Made by a program: the position numbers and the translations under genes. 64,000 nt of DNA from contig OX485803.1 of the NCBI GenBank assembly GCA_950295325.1, forward strand, positions 76,957,554-77,021,553. The letters are read 5' to 3'. The stretch's first letter is position 1. Each line of letters begins with the position of its first letter. Below the pieces are notes generated by a model, which saw nothing but the letters and a program-made list of their open reading frames with translations, was not told the origin of the DNA and searched no databases. The DNA is from Polytrichum commune. Taxonomy: Eukaryota; Streptophyta; Polytrichopsida; Polytrichales; Polytrichaceae. Of this stretch, positions 44,420 to 54,636 are shown in pieces.

Positions 44420-45233
44420 CTCACCCCCACCAAACGGAGTCGATGCCCTCATCGACTATACTCGTAGTCGGCACACCAATTCTCAAGTTGCCATCCTCTA
44501 TGGTGTGGCATTGTGTTTACCTTAGGGCGCGACCCCCACAATGCATCTTCAAATTTGGCATAGTCCCAAAGGTGTCGTTCCTAGGTGGTCCGTTAGCGAC
44601 CTTGGATCTCTCCTCCAAGGACCTAACCTACACTAGACCCACCTACTTTGGGACTCATTTGGGTTGCCCCTCCTTTGGGGCCTCCCCCGTTAGGCTCCAC
44701 TAGCCTAACATGACACATCTAGGCGAGACCTCAACGCTTCCACTAAGTTGTCTCGGTTGCAACTCCGAGATGGCTTTCCATTGTTAAGCCATGCCTCGAT
44801 CGCACGGGGGTGATGCCAAGTCCCGCCCGACTCGGTTCCCACTTTGCTCTTTCGAGACATGGGTTCATGACTCCCATGCGCCAACTCTCGTTAGCTCGCG
44901 GGTAGCACTTTTATGAGCACGCGCCATCACCTTGCCCCCGCCCGGACAAGCCCACAACTAAGAAGTTTCTTGGTTTTATCCAAGGCCCCTCCAAGCCATG
45001 GCCCCCAATTACTTGGCTTACCCAACCTAGTTTGGCATATCTATTCCCCCTCTTCCATTAACCAAGCACAAGTACAAGACTAGGACCTCATCTCATACTT
45101 TTCTCTTTGCACCACTAAAGTTTGGACTTTATTCCCTCAAGCCAAAGAACAAGTTCATGTTGTGGAGTAATTAGCCTCGAAGCTAAGTGTGCTACTAGCG
45201 TCTCTCCCCCACTAAAGGAGATTGATGTCCTCA

Positions 45234-48200
45234 TCAATGCCTACGCTTCATTTTATTGGAATCCTTAGCCTTAGTTTCTTCAAAGTGCTTCACCAATTCA
45301 TTGGTGTTCACCATGTCTCTTGCCGCCACCCAAGCGGTTTCTTTCTCATGGTATCCTCACCATTTCACCAAGTACTCCTTTGTACATTTTCTTTCATTTT
45401 CACTTGGACTTCCTACACTTGAGGATGCCCTCCTACCTCATGTTCCAAATGACCTCCACAAGGTCGGGACGTGGCCTAATCACTTGCTTGTGATCGGGCC
45501 ACAAGGTGTCGTCCTAAAATGACTTTCGTAATGAGACATGAAATGTCGGATGCGCTTTGATCTCCGGCGGTAATTCCAACTTATACATGTCCTTGAACAC
45601 TTGTTCCACAATGGAAAACGAAGCTCCAATTTTGGACATGAACTTTTGAAGTAAGGCCTTTGGGCAAGGTGAAGTTGTCCACATTCAACAACACCTTATT
45701 GGCCCACCTCATACTCCACTTCGCGTCTTCCGGCATTGATTTGCACTCCGTAGCACCTTCGGGCTTTCTCCACCAACAACTTGGTCATCTCCAAGACTTG
45801 TTTACCATCCTTGGCCAAGTCCTCATCATCTTGGTTGAACTCTAGTGTTGAATGTGCCCCCTCGAGAGCTAGGTTAATAGGTTGGAGCGCATCCACTCCA
45901 TAAGCCACCATCAAAGACAACCCCTTGGTCGCCAAGTGCGTGGCTACATTACAACTAAACTCCGCTCGACCCACATAGTCCGCCCAATCTCCTTGGTCCG
46001 CCCCCACCAAGTTCCTCAAGTATTGCTTCAAGACTCCATTCACACGCTTTGTTTTCCCATCCATTTGGGAATGTAAGGCCGTGCTAAGCCTTAGTTTCAA
46101 TACAACCTCCTTAGAGAAATGCATTGAAAATGCACTTGTGAACTTTGGATCTTGATCCCACACAATCACTCTTGGCAACTCGTGGTGCCTCAACCATCCT
46201 TTGAGAAAAGGCTATGCGGTCTCCAACGCGGTCGCGATTCCCACAATCGGCACCATGTGTGCCAACTTGGCAAACCGCTCTACCATCAACAAGATGGCAT
46301 CATACCCATGTGACTCCGGCAAACTTGTGATCAAGTCCATGCACATAATATGCCATGGCGCCGACGTACGGGATAGGCAACGGTGGCAAGAAACCGCCTT
46401 GCTTTTGATAAGAGGCTCGGTTCACTTGGCACTTTATTCAGGCCTTCACAAAGTGGGTTATATCCTACTTTATGCACCGCCAATGGTACCTCTTTGACAC
46501 CATTCTATAGTGGTTTTCTTTTTCTCCTCTATGGCCGGCAATAGGACTATCATAGTCCTCCTTCAAAACCGATAGTCTCAACTTGCCTTGTGGCACATAC
46601 ACCCAACTTTGCTTGCACTTGAACAATCCGTCCACCAACTTAACCTCTTTGAGCACCTTGCTCTTGCGAAGCTCACCTAAAAGCTTTTGTGCTTTGGGGT
46701 AGTTAATGTACCCCTCCCGTATCTTGCATCACAAGTTTCCTTCGCCGGCACATATTAGCCACAAGGTTTGGATGGTTCTCATTGCTTGGAACTCTTCCGG
46801 TCTACCTCGCGCATCCGGCATCACATTTCGACGTTCCGGTTGGTGGACCAAATCCACCTTCATAAGCGACAAACTATCATGCCACCGCAATGACTTGGCG
46901 CTCACTTGCGCTTGTATGTCAAAATACTTTTAGGACACATTTTCCATGTAGACCTTTGCTTTGTGCGACCCCAAATAGTGTCGCCACATCTTCAAGCAAT
47001 GCACTACGGCAAAGAAGTTCTTTGTCATGAGTTGGTTGTCTCCTTTGACAACCAACGAGCCTCATGCCCCCATATGCAATGGCCATCCATCTTACATTAA
47101 CAATCCACCATTGGCAAAGTGACTCGCCCCCGTATGCACCTCAAAAGGTTTGTCAAACTCCACGAACTTGAGCACGGGCGGCTAAAGCTTCCCAAAGACT
47201 TGGTGACAAGGCTAGTCCCACTCTTGGGATAGCCATTTCTTTCACAAGTCGGACAAGGTCGGACAACCATCGAGCTTCATGCTCCCATATGCAATGGCCA
47301 TATTTTTTAATTTTTTTTACATCAACATCCGCCAATGGTAAAGTCACTCGCCCCCGTATGCACCTCAAAATGTATGTCAAACTCCGCGAACTTGAGCACG
47401 GGCGGCGAAGAGAACTTCGTCTTAAGCTCCTCAAGGACTTGGTGGCACGGCTCATCCCACTCTTGGGATAGCCATGTCTTGTACAAGCCGGACAAGGTTT
47501 AACAACCATTGAGCTTATTGCTCTCATATGCAATAGTCCTCCATCTTGGATCAACATCCGCCAATGGCAAAGTGACTCGCCCCCGTATGCACCTCAAAAG
47601 GTTTGGCAAACTCCGCAAGCTTGAGCACGGGCGGCAAAGACAACTTGCTCTTAAGCTCCCCAATGGCTTGGTGGCACGGCTCATCCCACTCTTGGGATAG
47701 CCATTTCTTGCACAAGCCGGACAAGGTTCGACAACCATGGAGCTTAATCCTCTCATAAGCAATGGTCATCTATCTTGGATCAACATCCGCCAATGGTAAA
47801 GTCCCTCGTCTCCATGTGCACCTCAAAATGCTTATGAAAACCCGGAAACTTAACCACATCTTGTGAAGGGAACTTGCTCTTGAGCTTCCCAAAGGCTTGG
47901 TGACAAGGCTCATCCCACTCTTGGGATAGCCATTTTCCTCAATAAGTTGAGTAAGGTCTTAGCAACCTTAAAACAAATCTAGAATGTAAGTGGTGATAGT
48001 AGTTGGCTAGGCCAACCAATGGCCTAAGCCTTTTTTGAGTCAAGGGCCAATTCTCCTCTTGGATTGCCTTGACATTCTTCATGTTTGTCCACCAACTTCC
48101 TTTGTCACCACATGCCTCAAGAACTCAATTTCTTCTTGAGCAAAGTTGCAATTCACTCCTTGGCGGTAACATTTTGAGCAACACATTGGTGAATACATCC

Positions 48201-48640
48201 TTGTATCTCACCAACATCCCACAAGTATGGTTTGGGGGAGGCCCATCTTTCCTAGCGTCCCCATGAGTTCCTTGGAGTTGCTCCAATTGAACCACGACCA
48301 TTATGTTTACCATTTTTCATTTGGTCCATTAAGACCAAATTCAACTTGGATCCTCTTACCATAGGAGTCCTTGTCAATTTGAACCTCAATTCTTTGCCAT
48401 TATGACACATCATAATGCACGGCAAGCACACTGGCTTGCACCTCACATCTATCATGTGAGTTTCAAAGAAGGCGGCCTTCACAATGACATGTATTTCATC
48501 TATTTCACATGGTGTGAAATTTTGACAAAAATCCAATGTCCCACATTGAAAGGTTACATGCATCGCGGCCTCCTTTGTCTCATGCGGTTTGCCCTTTCCA
48601 AACCGCACCTTGGTGGGCTTCACCACTCTACCAATCGGCA
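45234..48640 (-). pseudogene. pol remnant of C: RT core missing, integrase, chromodomain
   Basis: Same layout as A. VRYKDVFTNVLLKMLPPRS (near 48190) is followed almost at once by EIEFLRHVV (near 48120), so the RT palm is absent. LANYY is altered near 48010. Four RNase H-junction units lie at about 47090-47960. Integrase motifs DQDPKFTSAFS and VNGVLKQYLRNLVGADQGDW are in 46193-45696, with the shared TAG between the first D region and this segment. The chromodomain near 45380 has the shared TGA after EYLVKW. Despite near-identical LTRs the coding region is thoroughly broken. Confidence 0.82.
47090..47960 (-). repeat. Tandem array of the RT/RNase H junction in C (4 units of ~230 bp)
   Basis: Units marked on the plus strand by CCCACTCTTGGGATAGCCAT near 47217, 47456, 47687 and 47917. 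One unit contains an AT-rich patch (47306-47325) not seen in the others. Confidence 0.85.
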
Positions 48641-48659
48641 AACCCCAACTCCCTTGTGA

Positions 48660-49650
48660 GCTTTGGGGTCATGAAAGAATGCCTTAATTCTTTGTCAACC
48701 CATGAGACAAGTCTCCCATTCATTTGAGCCTCAAGGTACAAAATACTTGGCCTCGGCTTAAGGCTACTAGCCTTGGCCACAAAGCCATCGTCCAACATTT
48801 GGTCCTCGGCAACTTGGCTTGGCTTGGTCCGCAAAGCCAACTTTAAACATTTCGTCCGCGGGACAAATTGGTTTGGTGCCACAAAACAAATTTCTAATAA
48901 TTTGTCCGCAAAACAAACATGTTTTGCCTTGGTAGCACAAAGCCACCTTCCCACACTCCGTCCGCGGCACGAACATGAATTGCCTTGGTAGGACAAACCC
49001 ACCTCCCAACATTCCGTCCGCGGCACGAGTATGTTTTGCCTTGGTATAATGGGCCAAACTACTTTCGCCCATTTCTTTGGGACCAATATCGGCTAAAACC
49101 CACTTTGTGGTGATGCGCCGCCCAAGTTCTTTTCGGGACCATCGGCTTCAATGTTCTTCAAATCTTAAAGATTCCCGATACGTCCTCAAGAAGCTTTGGG
49201 GAGTTGAACATGGTATTCACCACCCGCTTTTGAAACCCCATCTAAAACGATGTGTTTCTTAGCCAACTAGCCAATCTTAGTTGTGCCATTCATTATGGTG
49301 GTTAAATCGCACACATAGGCCTAAAAGCCTTGAGTGCCGCATTTGCACCCATTCCAACTTCACCACATTCTAAGCAATTTGGATTGGAATTTCAATCCAA
49401 TATTACCACCGTCCAAGCTTTCGGATGCATTCGGTATTCTAGCCCCCGAATACTTTGCGAGGTATGCGGGAGCCCTTTTAAAGCACTCCTCCATTTTCCT
49501 CACCGAATCCACCCTCATGCCCACCATTGTCATTAGAATCAATGGTATGGTCACAATCCACTTGCACATGATCCTTGTTCCAATTTGAGCCTCACAACCT
49601 TTTGGAAACCCCGGGCTCACCATCATAACCCGCATTTTTGATACCCATGT
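48660..49650 (-). pseudogene. gag/protease remnant of C, with ~57-bp tandem array
   Basis: Starts near the primer site with SKMRVMMVSPGFPKGCEAQI. Five units of the CCGCGGAC-type repeat lie at about 48795-49045, as in B and unlike the three in A. Confidence 0.5.
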
Positions 49651-49685
49651 TTCCCTCAAAGTGCGAGCTCAAAACTTGGAACCCT

Positions 49686-49697
49686 GCTCTGATACCA
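49686..49697 (-). other. tRNA primer-binding site of C
   Basis: TGGTATCAGAGC on the minus strand, two bases from the 5' LTR. Confidence 0.9.
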
Positions 49698-49699
49698 AG

Positions 49700-50682
49700 T
49701 GTCGCAACCCTTGCTAGCCCCCCTTGACAATCTTGCCAATTTTCAATTCCTAGCAAAGGTTACGAGCGCTAACCCTTCGCATACCGCCATGCTAATGGTT
49801 AGCTCCTCTCACCCCGGACCTTATAGTTCATAGGAGGGGAACCAACCCTCCTACTTTGCTTTCGGGACTCACCCCTTCAATCGGTAACCAACCCCTTTAA
49901 TCGGTAACCAATCCTTAGATGTGGACTTCCATCCATGGAAGTCCAATCTTATGTTGATCATCGCGTTGCCGGAGCAACACTACAACAACCCGAACCATAC
50001 TAGGCAACTATGGCCTCACATTAGGCCAATGCCAATGGAGGCCGTGCCGTTCGGCCTCGGGTGGGTGAGGCCACACCACCTCACCCATATAAGCCTCTAG
50101 GACTCTACGCGGGGCCCCTACCCCACCGTCAACCAACCTCTTGTCTCTCTACCAAGAGTTGGGGCCAAGTGGACACTTTCCCTTAGCCGCTGGGCCTAGA
50201 AGCCCCCAGCAACTTCAGACCATCATAACTTCCTTGTATGATGTCTGATCATAACAACCAACCACTCCATCTTCATCTACGCTTCACGTAGATGCCGATG
50301 GACTCCTCACTTGCCCCATTCAGGCAAGTCTTGAGGAAGTTATGCCTGTTTGAAGCTTGGCAGTCCCGGGAATCACTCCCAGGCACTGCTGTACCGGGAC
50401 AGCGCCCCACTCAAATGGCCATAACTCCTAGCTCACACCTCCGATTGAGGTGTTCTTGAGCATTCTAGAATCACCACGCCATGAGCTACGCATAACTCAT
50501 GGCCTTACCCTTGTGCCTCCTAGTCTCCGTGGGTGGGAGGCGTTCCCAACGCCCGGGGCCCTCGCCCACACTAGGATCACTTGGGCCCTCTCACCAACGG
50601 CGCCACAAGTCCCGGGTGTCACTCCGGGGTCCCCCTTGTGCCCATGGTGTTTTGGGCACTCCTCATGGAGAGGTGCGCGACA
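49700..50682 (-). repeat. 5' LTR of retrotransposon C
   Basis: Partner of 43436-44419; adjoins the primer site on its inner side and the host exon on its outer side. Confidence 0.93.
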
Positions 50683-50687
50683 GGGAG

Positions 50688-51940
50688 GGAGCAGTGGGTG
50701 GACCTTGATGTTGTTCTTCTGAACGAGGATGGTGTCCCTGTGGCAAATGGCATTTGTAGAAACTCTGATCCCCTTGAATGTATTGATGCCAACCCCCTTG
50801 GATTGGATGATGTTGGTGTTTGCATCTTCAATTCTTTGCTTCCATTGGAAGTCCCGTTGACTTGGAGATTTTCCTTGCGGCGATGGCCCCTGCGTCGAGT
50901 TCTCCATGAAGAAGTAAGCTTGTGGGATCATGGGCGACGGCACAAGCAAACGCAGTCAGCTTTGTTGGCCGCAAGACATCCTCGGAAAGGTCTGCGCAAA
51001 TACGATTCTAGTCGCGTGTCTGGCAGACAAAAACAATGTAGACGGGATTGCATACTTGGAGAGGACTCTATCCGTCAAGTGTCCACAAAGGACTGTTGCG
51101 CGAAGAAATGTTGCCAATTTTTTCCGCGGGAAAAAATTAGGTCCCTGCGTCAAGAGATGTGGCTTGCAGATTTTCGTATGAGGTCAGCAAAAAAACTTGA
51201 GGTCCACAGGAATTTGCACGTTGACACCCACGGCAATAAGGTGGTTACCCTTGAGAATGTGGAAGTGTGTTGCACAGCATGGTATTCCATCCATGCAGTC
51301 TCCAAGGCTGATTTTTATAGGTTTAGGAAGTATTCTTTGTTGGGTCGCCGTTCTCGATTTCATGGCAACTCGGGCACCAAGAAACCTAGGGAGGCTACAC
51401 TCCAAGCGTCCGCGACACTCGCCACCATCATAGTGCCGTTGGCTGATGCAATGCCTCACAAGACGAGGACATTGTCGTCCGGGGAGAAAGTTGTTCAAAT
51501 GGTGTTGCCCACGGGCACAAAATGGAAGAACATCTTAACGGACATAAACGAAGTGGGTCGCAAAGCTGGATGTGGACACATTTCTTTGTCCAAGTTGAGT
51601 GTAATTAAAAACCAACAGTTTGCAGAGTACATTTTGAAAAGACCCGGGGACAAGTTTTCCAGGTGTACGGCTTGTGAAAAATACAAAGGTCTTCGAGACG
51701 CCCATCCTATAGGCACAGAGTCCCATACTAGACACCAAAGAAAATACATTGAGCATGTCAACAAGCAGGAGGCCCACCGTCAAGATTACTACAAGAATCG
51801 TGCACTATCGATAATGAGGCCTGCGGAGGTCCTTACTGTCATCCATGATAAAATGGACCATGCCAAAACCGCGTGCCCTTGTTATGCACGCAAAATAAAA
51901 GCCACGGATGGTCTCTTCAAGTTGCCCGTAGCTGTCACAG
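50688..51940 (+). CDS. DUF7869-like gene, second coding part
   Basis: Begins in frame REQWVDLDVVLLNEDGVPV after C. It contains a cysteine cluster DCCAKKCCQFF (near 51095), then CCTAWYSIHAVSKADFYRF, the block MPHKTRTLSSGEKVVQMVLP, a second cysteine pair CTACEK (near 51665), HVNKQEAHRQDYYKNRALSI, and HDKMDHAKTACPCYARKIKA. The Cys pairs suggest zinc binding. This order (Cys cluster, SIHxVSK helix, CxxC, DKMD) is what I recall for DUF7869-containing proteins of animals and non-seed plants. The exon ends ...GTCACAG at donor GTTCGT. Confidence 0.7.
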
Positions 51941-52074
51941 GTTCGTATGGAATCACAAATGTGTTTGGAAGGATTTCCAATGTGTTTGGGTTTGTTTGGC
52001 ATATGTCAAACTTCATCCGTCCGTTGAGTGGTTATCCCATATTTTTGTTGTTCATCCATCGTTTTTTTTCGCAG
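51941..52074 (+). other. Intron of the DUF7869-like gene
   Basis: 134 bases, GTTCGTATGG to GTTTTTTTTCGCAG, phase 1. Splicing joins LPVAVT to GMIAHGHGD, removing a stop-containing AT-rich stretch. Confidence 0.75.
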
Positions 52075-53600
52075 GTATGATCGCCCACGGCCATGGGGAC
52101 GTTAAATATGCCCATTATGGTTTGGATTTTTACCCTGGCGATGCCAACCACACAGTTGGTTCATTTGCAAAACTCTTGCGCGATCTTGAGAAACCGCCGA
52201 TTCACTCTTCCCGTGCCCTTTTTGATGGTTGTGGAACGACACCTCTTTATGAGGCAGTGCTTCAGGGGAAGGAGATTTGTATGTCGGCATTGCCGGAACC
52301 ACCTACAGAACCCATTTGTGCAAAACCATTGCCTCCAACTCTCCATGTTCAACTTGATAATTGTGCTAAAGACAACAAATGTCGATATGTGTTTTGTTTT
52401 TGGTCATTGCTTGTGGCAAAAGGCATATTCAAAGAGGTGTTTGTGTCTTTCTTGATGGTGGGACACACACACGACGACATTGATGCATCATTTGGACGTT
52501 GGAGCATGAAGTTGCATGAAGAGGATTTTCCCACCATACCGCTTCTCATGAAATCATACATGGATTTGGACAATGTGCCCGTGATCCCGCACATGATTGA
52601 GGAAGTACCAAATTTCAAGGCCTTCATCAAGCCATACATGCTAAAGGGAGAGGACCGTTTGGTGGGACATACGAAAGCACAACAATTCCGCTTCTATATG
52701 AGGGATGATGGTGTCCCGGCTATGCAGTTTAAGCTTTTGTGCACATCTCCTAATTGGTCTCCAGAGGATGGTATACTTGTGTGGCGTCAGAACGAGGATG
52801 GGAAATGTTTGCTTCCAGATGGGGATCCGAAGCCTTGCAAACCGGACCCCATGAAGAATGGGCTGGAAATCATCAAAGGCATATCCGGATTCATTGAGTA
52901 TTGGAAAGAGTTGTGTGAGGAAGACATTACCAAACGTGTTAGGGATACTTATGAACCGTTGATCGTGTATTGGGATCGCATTCGCTCAACCTTGATGACA
53001 CTTGGTGGCGACACACGTATAACTTTGACACAAGGATTTTGGCCACAAAGTCGTTTGACAGTTGTCGAGTCCGACATGATGTTCTTCGATAATGGAGAGG
53101 TCCGTGAAGAGTTCGCAATGGACGAGCATTACGTTGGTCCAGCGCGCAATCGGCCGGCACTGTCGTTTCATGTGGGTGTTGATTGCCATGAAGGGTATAT
53201 GGTCCTCGTACGAGCAGGAGATGAGGAGCGCCCCAAACCAATTTGGTTGGTGAAAGCATTGTCTTCACCCAATTTTGTCCGAATTAGCCCCAACTTTCGT
53301 CAAATTGAAGTGGAATATTGCCGTCCTGGCACCAAAGACCAGAACGTTCTCCGGACCTATTTAGGGTGGGACACCAAAAAGAATTTCAAGTGGACAGTGG
53401 ACTTAGCATATGGACCGGTTTGGATAAACACGGATACAATACTTTGTGCTTGGAAACCGCGTAAGGGCTCTAAATCGGAAACAATGACCATCCCCCAAAA
53501 ACATATAGATTTTTCCAAAGACAACCTGGCACGTATTGCAACTATGGAAAATGAAGCCGAGAATGGATATGAAGCGGAATATGGAGACGGAGAAACATAA
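52075..53600 (+). CDS. DUF7869-like gene, 3' exon with the conserved core
   Basis: Starts GMIAHGHGDVKYAHYGLDFY. It carries the conserved LHVQLDNCAKDNKCRYVFCF (near residue 582), FLMVGHTHDDIDASFGRWSM (near residue 620) and a long C-terminal region to an acidic tail (ENEAENGYEAEYGDGET). The QLDN Asp and the HTHDDID cluster look like metal-binding positions of an RNase H-like fold, as in DDE transposases. That assignment is inference, and the family has no established activity known to me. The exon is fully open and ends at TAA 53598-53600. Confidence 0.75.
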
Positions 53601-54428
53601 CATAAGTTGGAATTAAATGGCTCAACATAGGGGGACTTTATACATTTGGTATTATTGCAATTATTATATAATTTATTTATAATATTCAAATTTATAAATA
53701 CGTTTGGGATGTGCCATACAATCCCATAAGACCCTTATGTATGGGATGCGCATCCTAAACTTTATAATGACATAATACTATTTGATTTTGGGATTCGATT
53801 GTTTTTTCCACGTGTAGTGCATGTTTATATTATGATATGAAGACTTGCTATTTTTAGCCCTGTGAATATTCTTCGCGGACGAATTTGTAAACCGTCATGT
53901 TCCCAAAGTTCCATATGTTCACAATATTGGCATCCCAAACTATGGGCGCATTTTATTTTGAGACTTTCCAAAGTCTCCGATTAACGAATATAGTGTTTTA
54001 GGCGATAATTATGAGAGATAACAGCAAGAGCACCTGTGAGAGGACGAGTTGCTCAAAGTAGATGAGTGATCTACAGAGATTAAGAAGTTGGAGATACCAT
54101 GAGTGAATAGCCTAAGTTTGTGAGAGACTGAAGTTGATTCTTACGCATGACTCTAGCTATAGCCAGGGTTCAGTGTAATTTCTATCATTTACCAGGACAT
54201 TAGCCCGAGAGATTGCATAACCAGTCAATGAGTCACAGTCAAGTTGGAAGTTAATTTTTAGAGTTACCTTGGAGATGGAGACTGTACGTGAGAAGTAAAT
54301 ATTATGTCAGCAAGCAGAGTAAAGACGAGTTACTTCCTCAATTACTGATAGGATGAGTCAGAAGAGTAGTCGTGTGAGAAGAGAGAAGTATATAAGTTAG
54401 CATAGAGAGAGAGAGAGATGTTAGGTTA
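53601..54428. other. Spacer between DUF7869-like gene and Harbinger element
   Basis: AT-rich, no gene. The perfect hairpin GAGACTTTCCAAAGTCTC lies at 53960-53977; a diverged copy with similar flanks occurs near 40157. TTA at 54429-54431 is the target duplication of the next element. Confidence 0.6.
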
Positions 54429-54431
54429 TTA

Positions 54432-54457
54432 GGGCATGGCCACCGTTCCCCCCAACG
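54432..54457 (+). repeat. Left terminal inverted repeat of Harbinger element
   Basis: About 26 bp matching the right end with three to four differences. It is followed by a GC-rich subterminal stretch with GGTGGCCGTGGTGGG. Confidence 0.9.
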
Positions 54458-54636
54458 GTCACGCCAACGGGAGGTGGCCGTGGTGGGTCCCGGTATATCT
54501 GCCACCGCCCTCCCGGCAACCCTAAACCCACTGCCGGTCACGCCATCCAAGCTGCCTTGGACGGCAGCTTGGTGTGCAAATTTTGCACCCTCCAAAACTT
54601 GACTTTCTCAGTCTGACAGTGTTGGAGGTTTTGTCA

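Larger units (their letters stand above)
43436..50682 (-). mobile_element. Chromodomain Ty3/gypsy retrotransposon C, RT-less
   Basis: LTRs at 43436-44419 (984 bp) and 49700-50682 (983 bp) appear identical except one base in a C-run. There is a perfect 5-bp duplication GGGAG (43431-43435, 50683-50687), the primer site is at 49686-49697 and transcription is minus. Both LTRs carry a small internal duplication (AATCGGTAACCAACCCCTTT) absent from A and B. It sits inside the first exon of the DUF7869-like gene. Confidence 0.93.
43218..53600 (+). pseudogene. DUF7869-like gene, split by retrotransposon C
   Basis: Coding parts are 43218-43435, 50688-51940 and 52075-53600: 2,997 bases, 998 residues plus stop. 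Without C and one GGGAG copy, the frame passes from PLCAGFG to REQWVDLDVV unchanged. One intron remains (51941-52074, GTTCGT...TTTTTTTTCGCAG, phase 1). The ATG at 43218 is the first after an in-frame TGA (43203-43205). Apart from C the frame is intact, so this copy was lost late. It is divergent from the ParB-like gene, with palindrome arrays before both starts. Confidence 0.78.
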
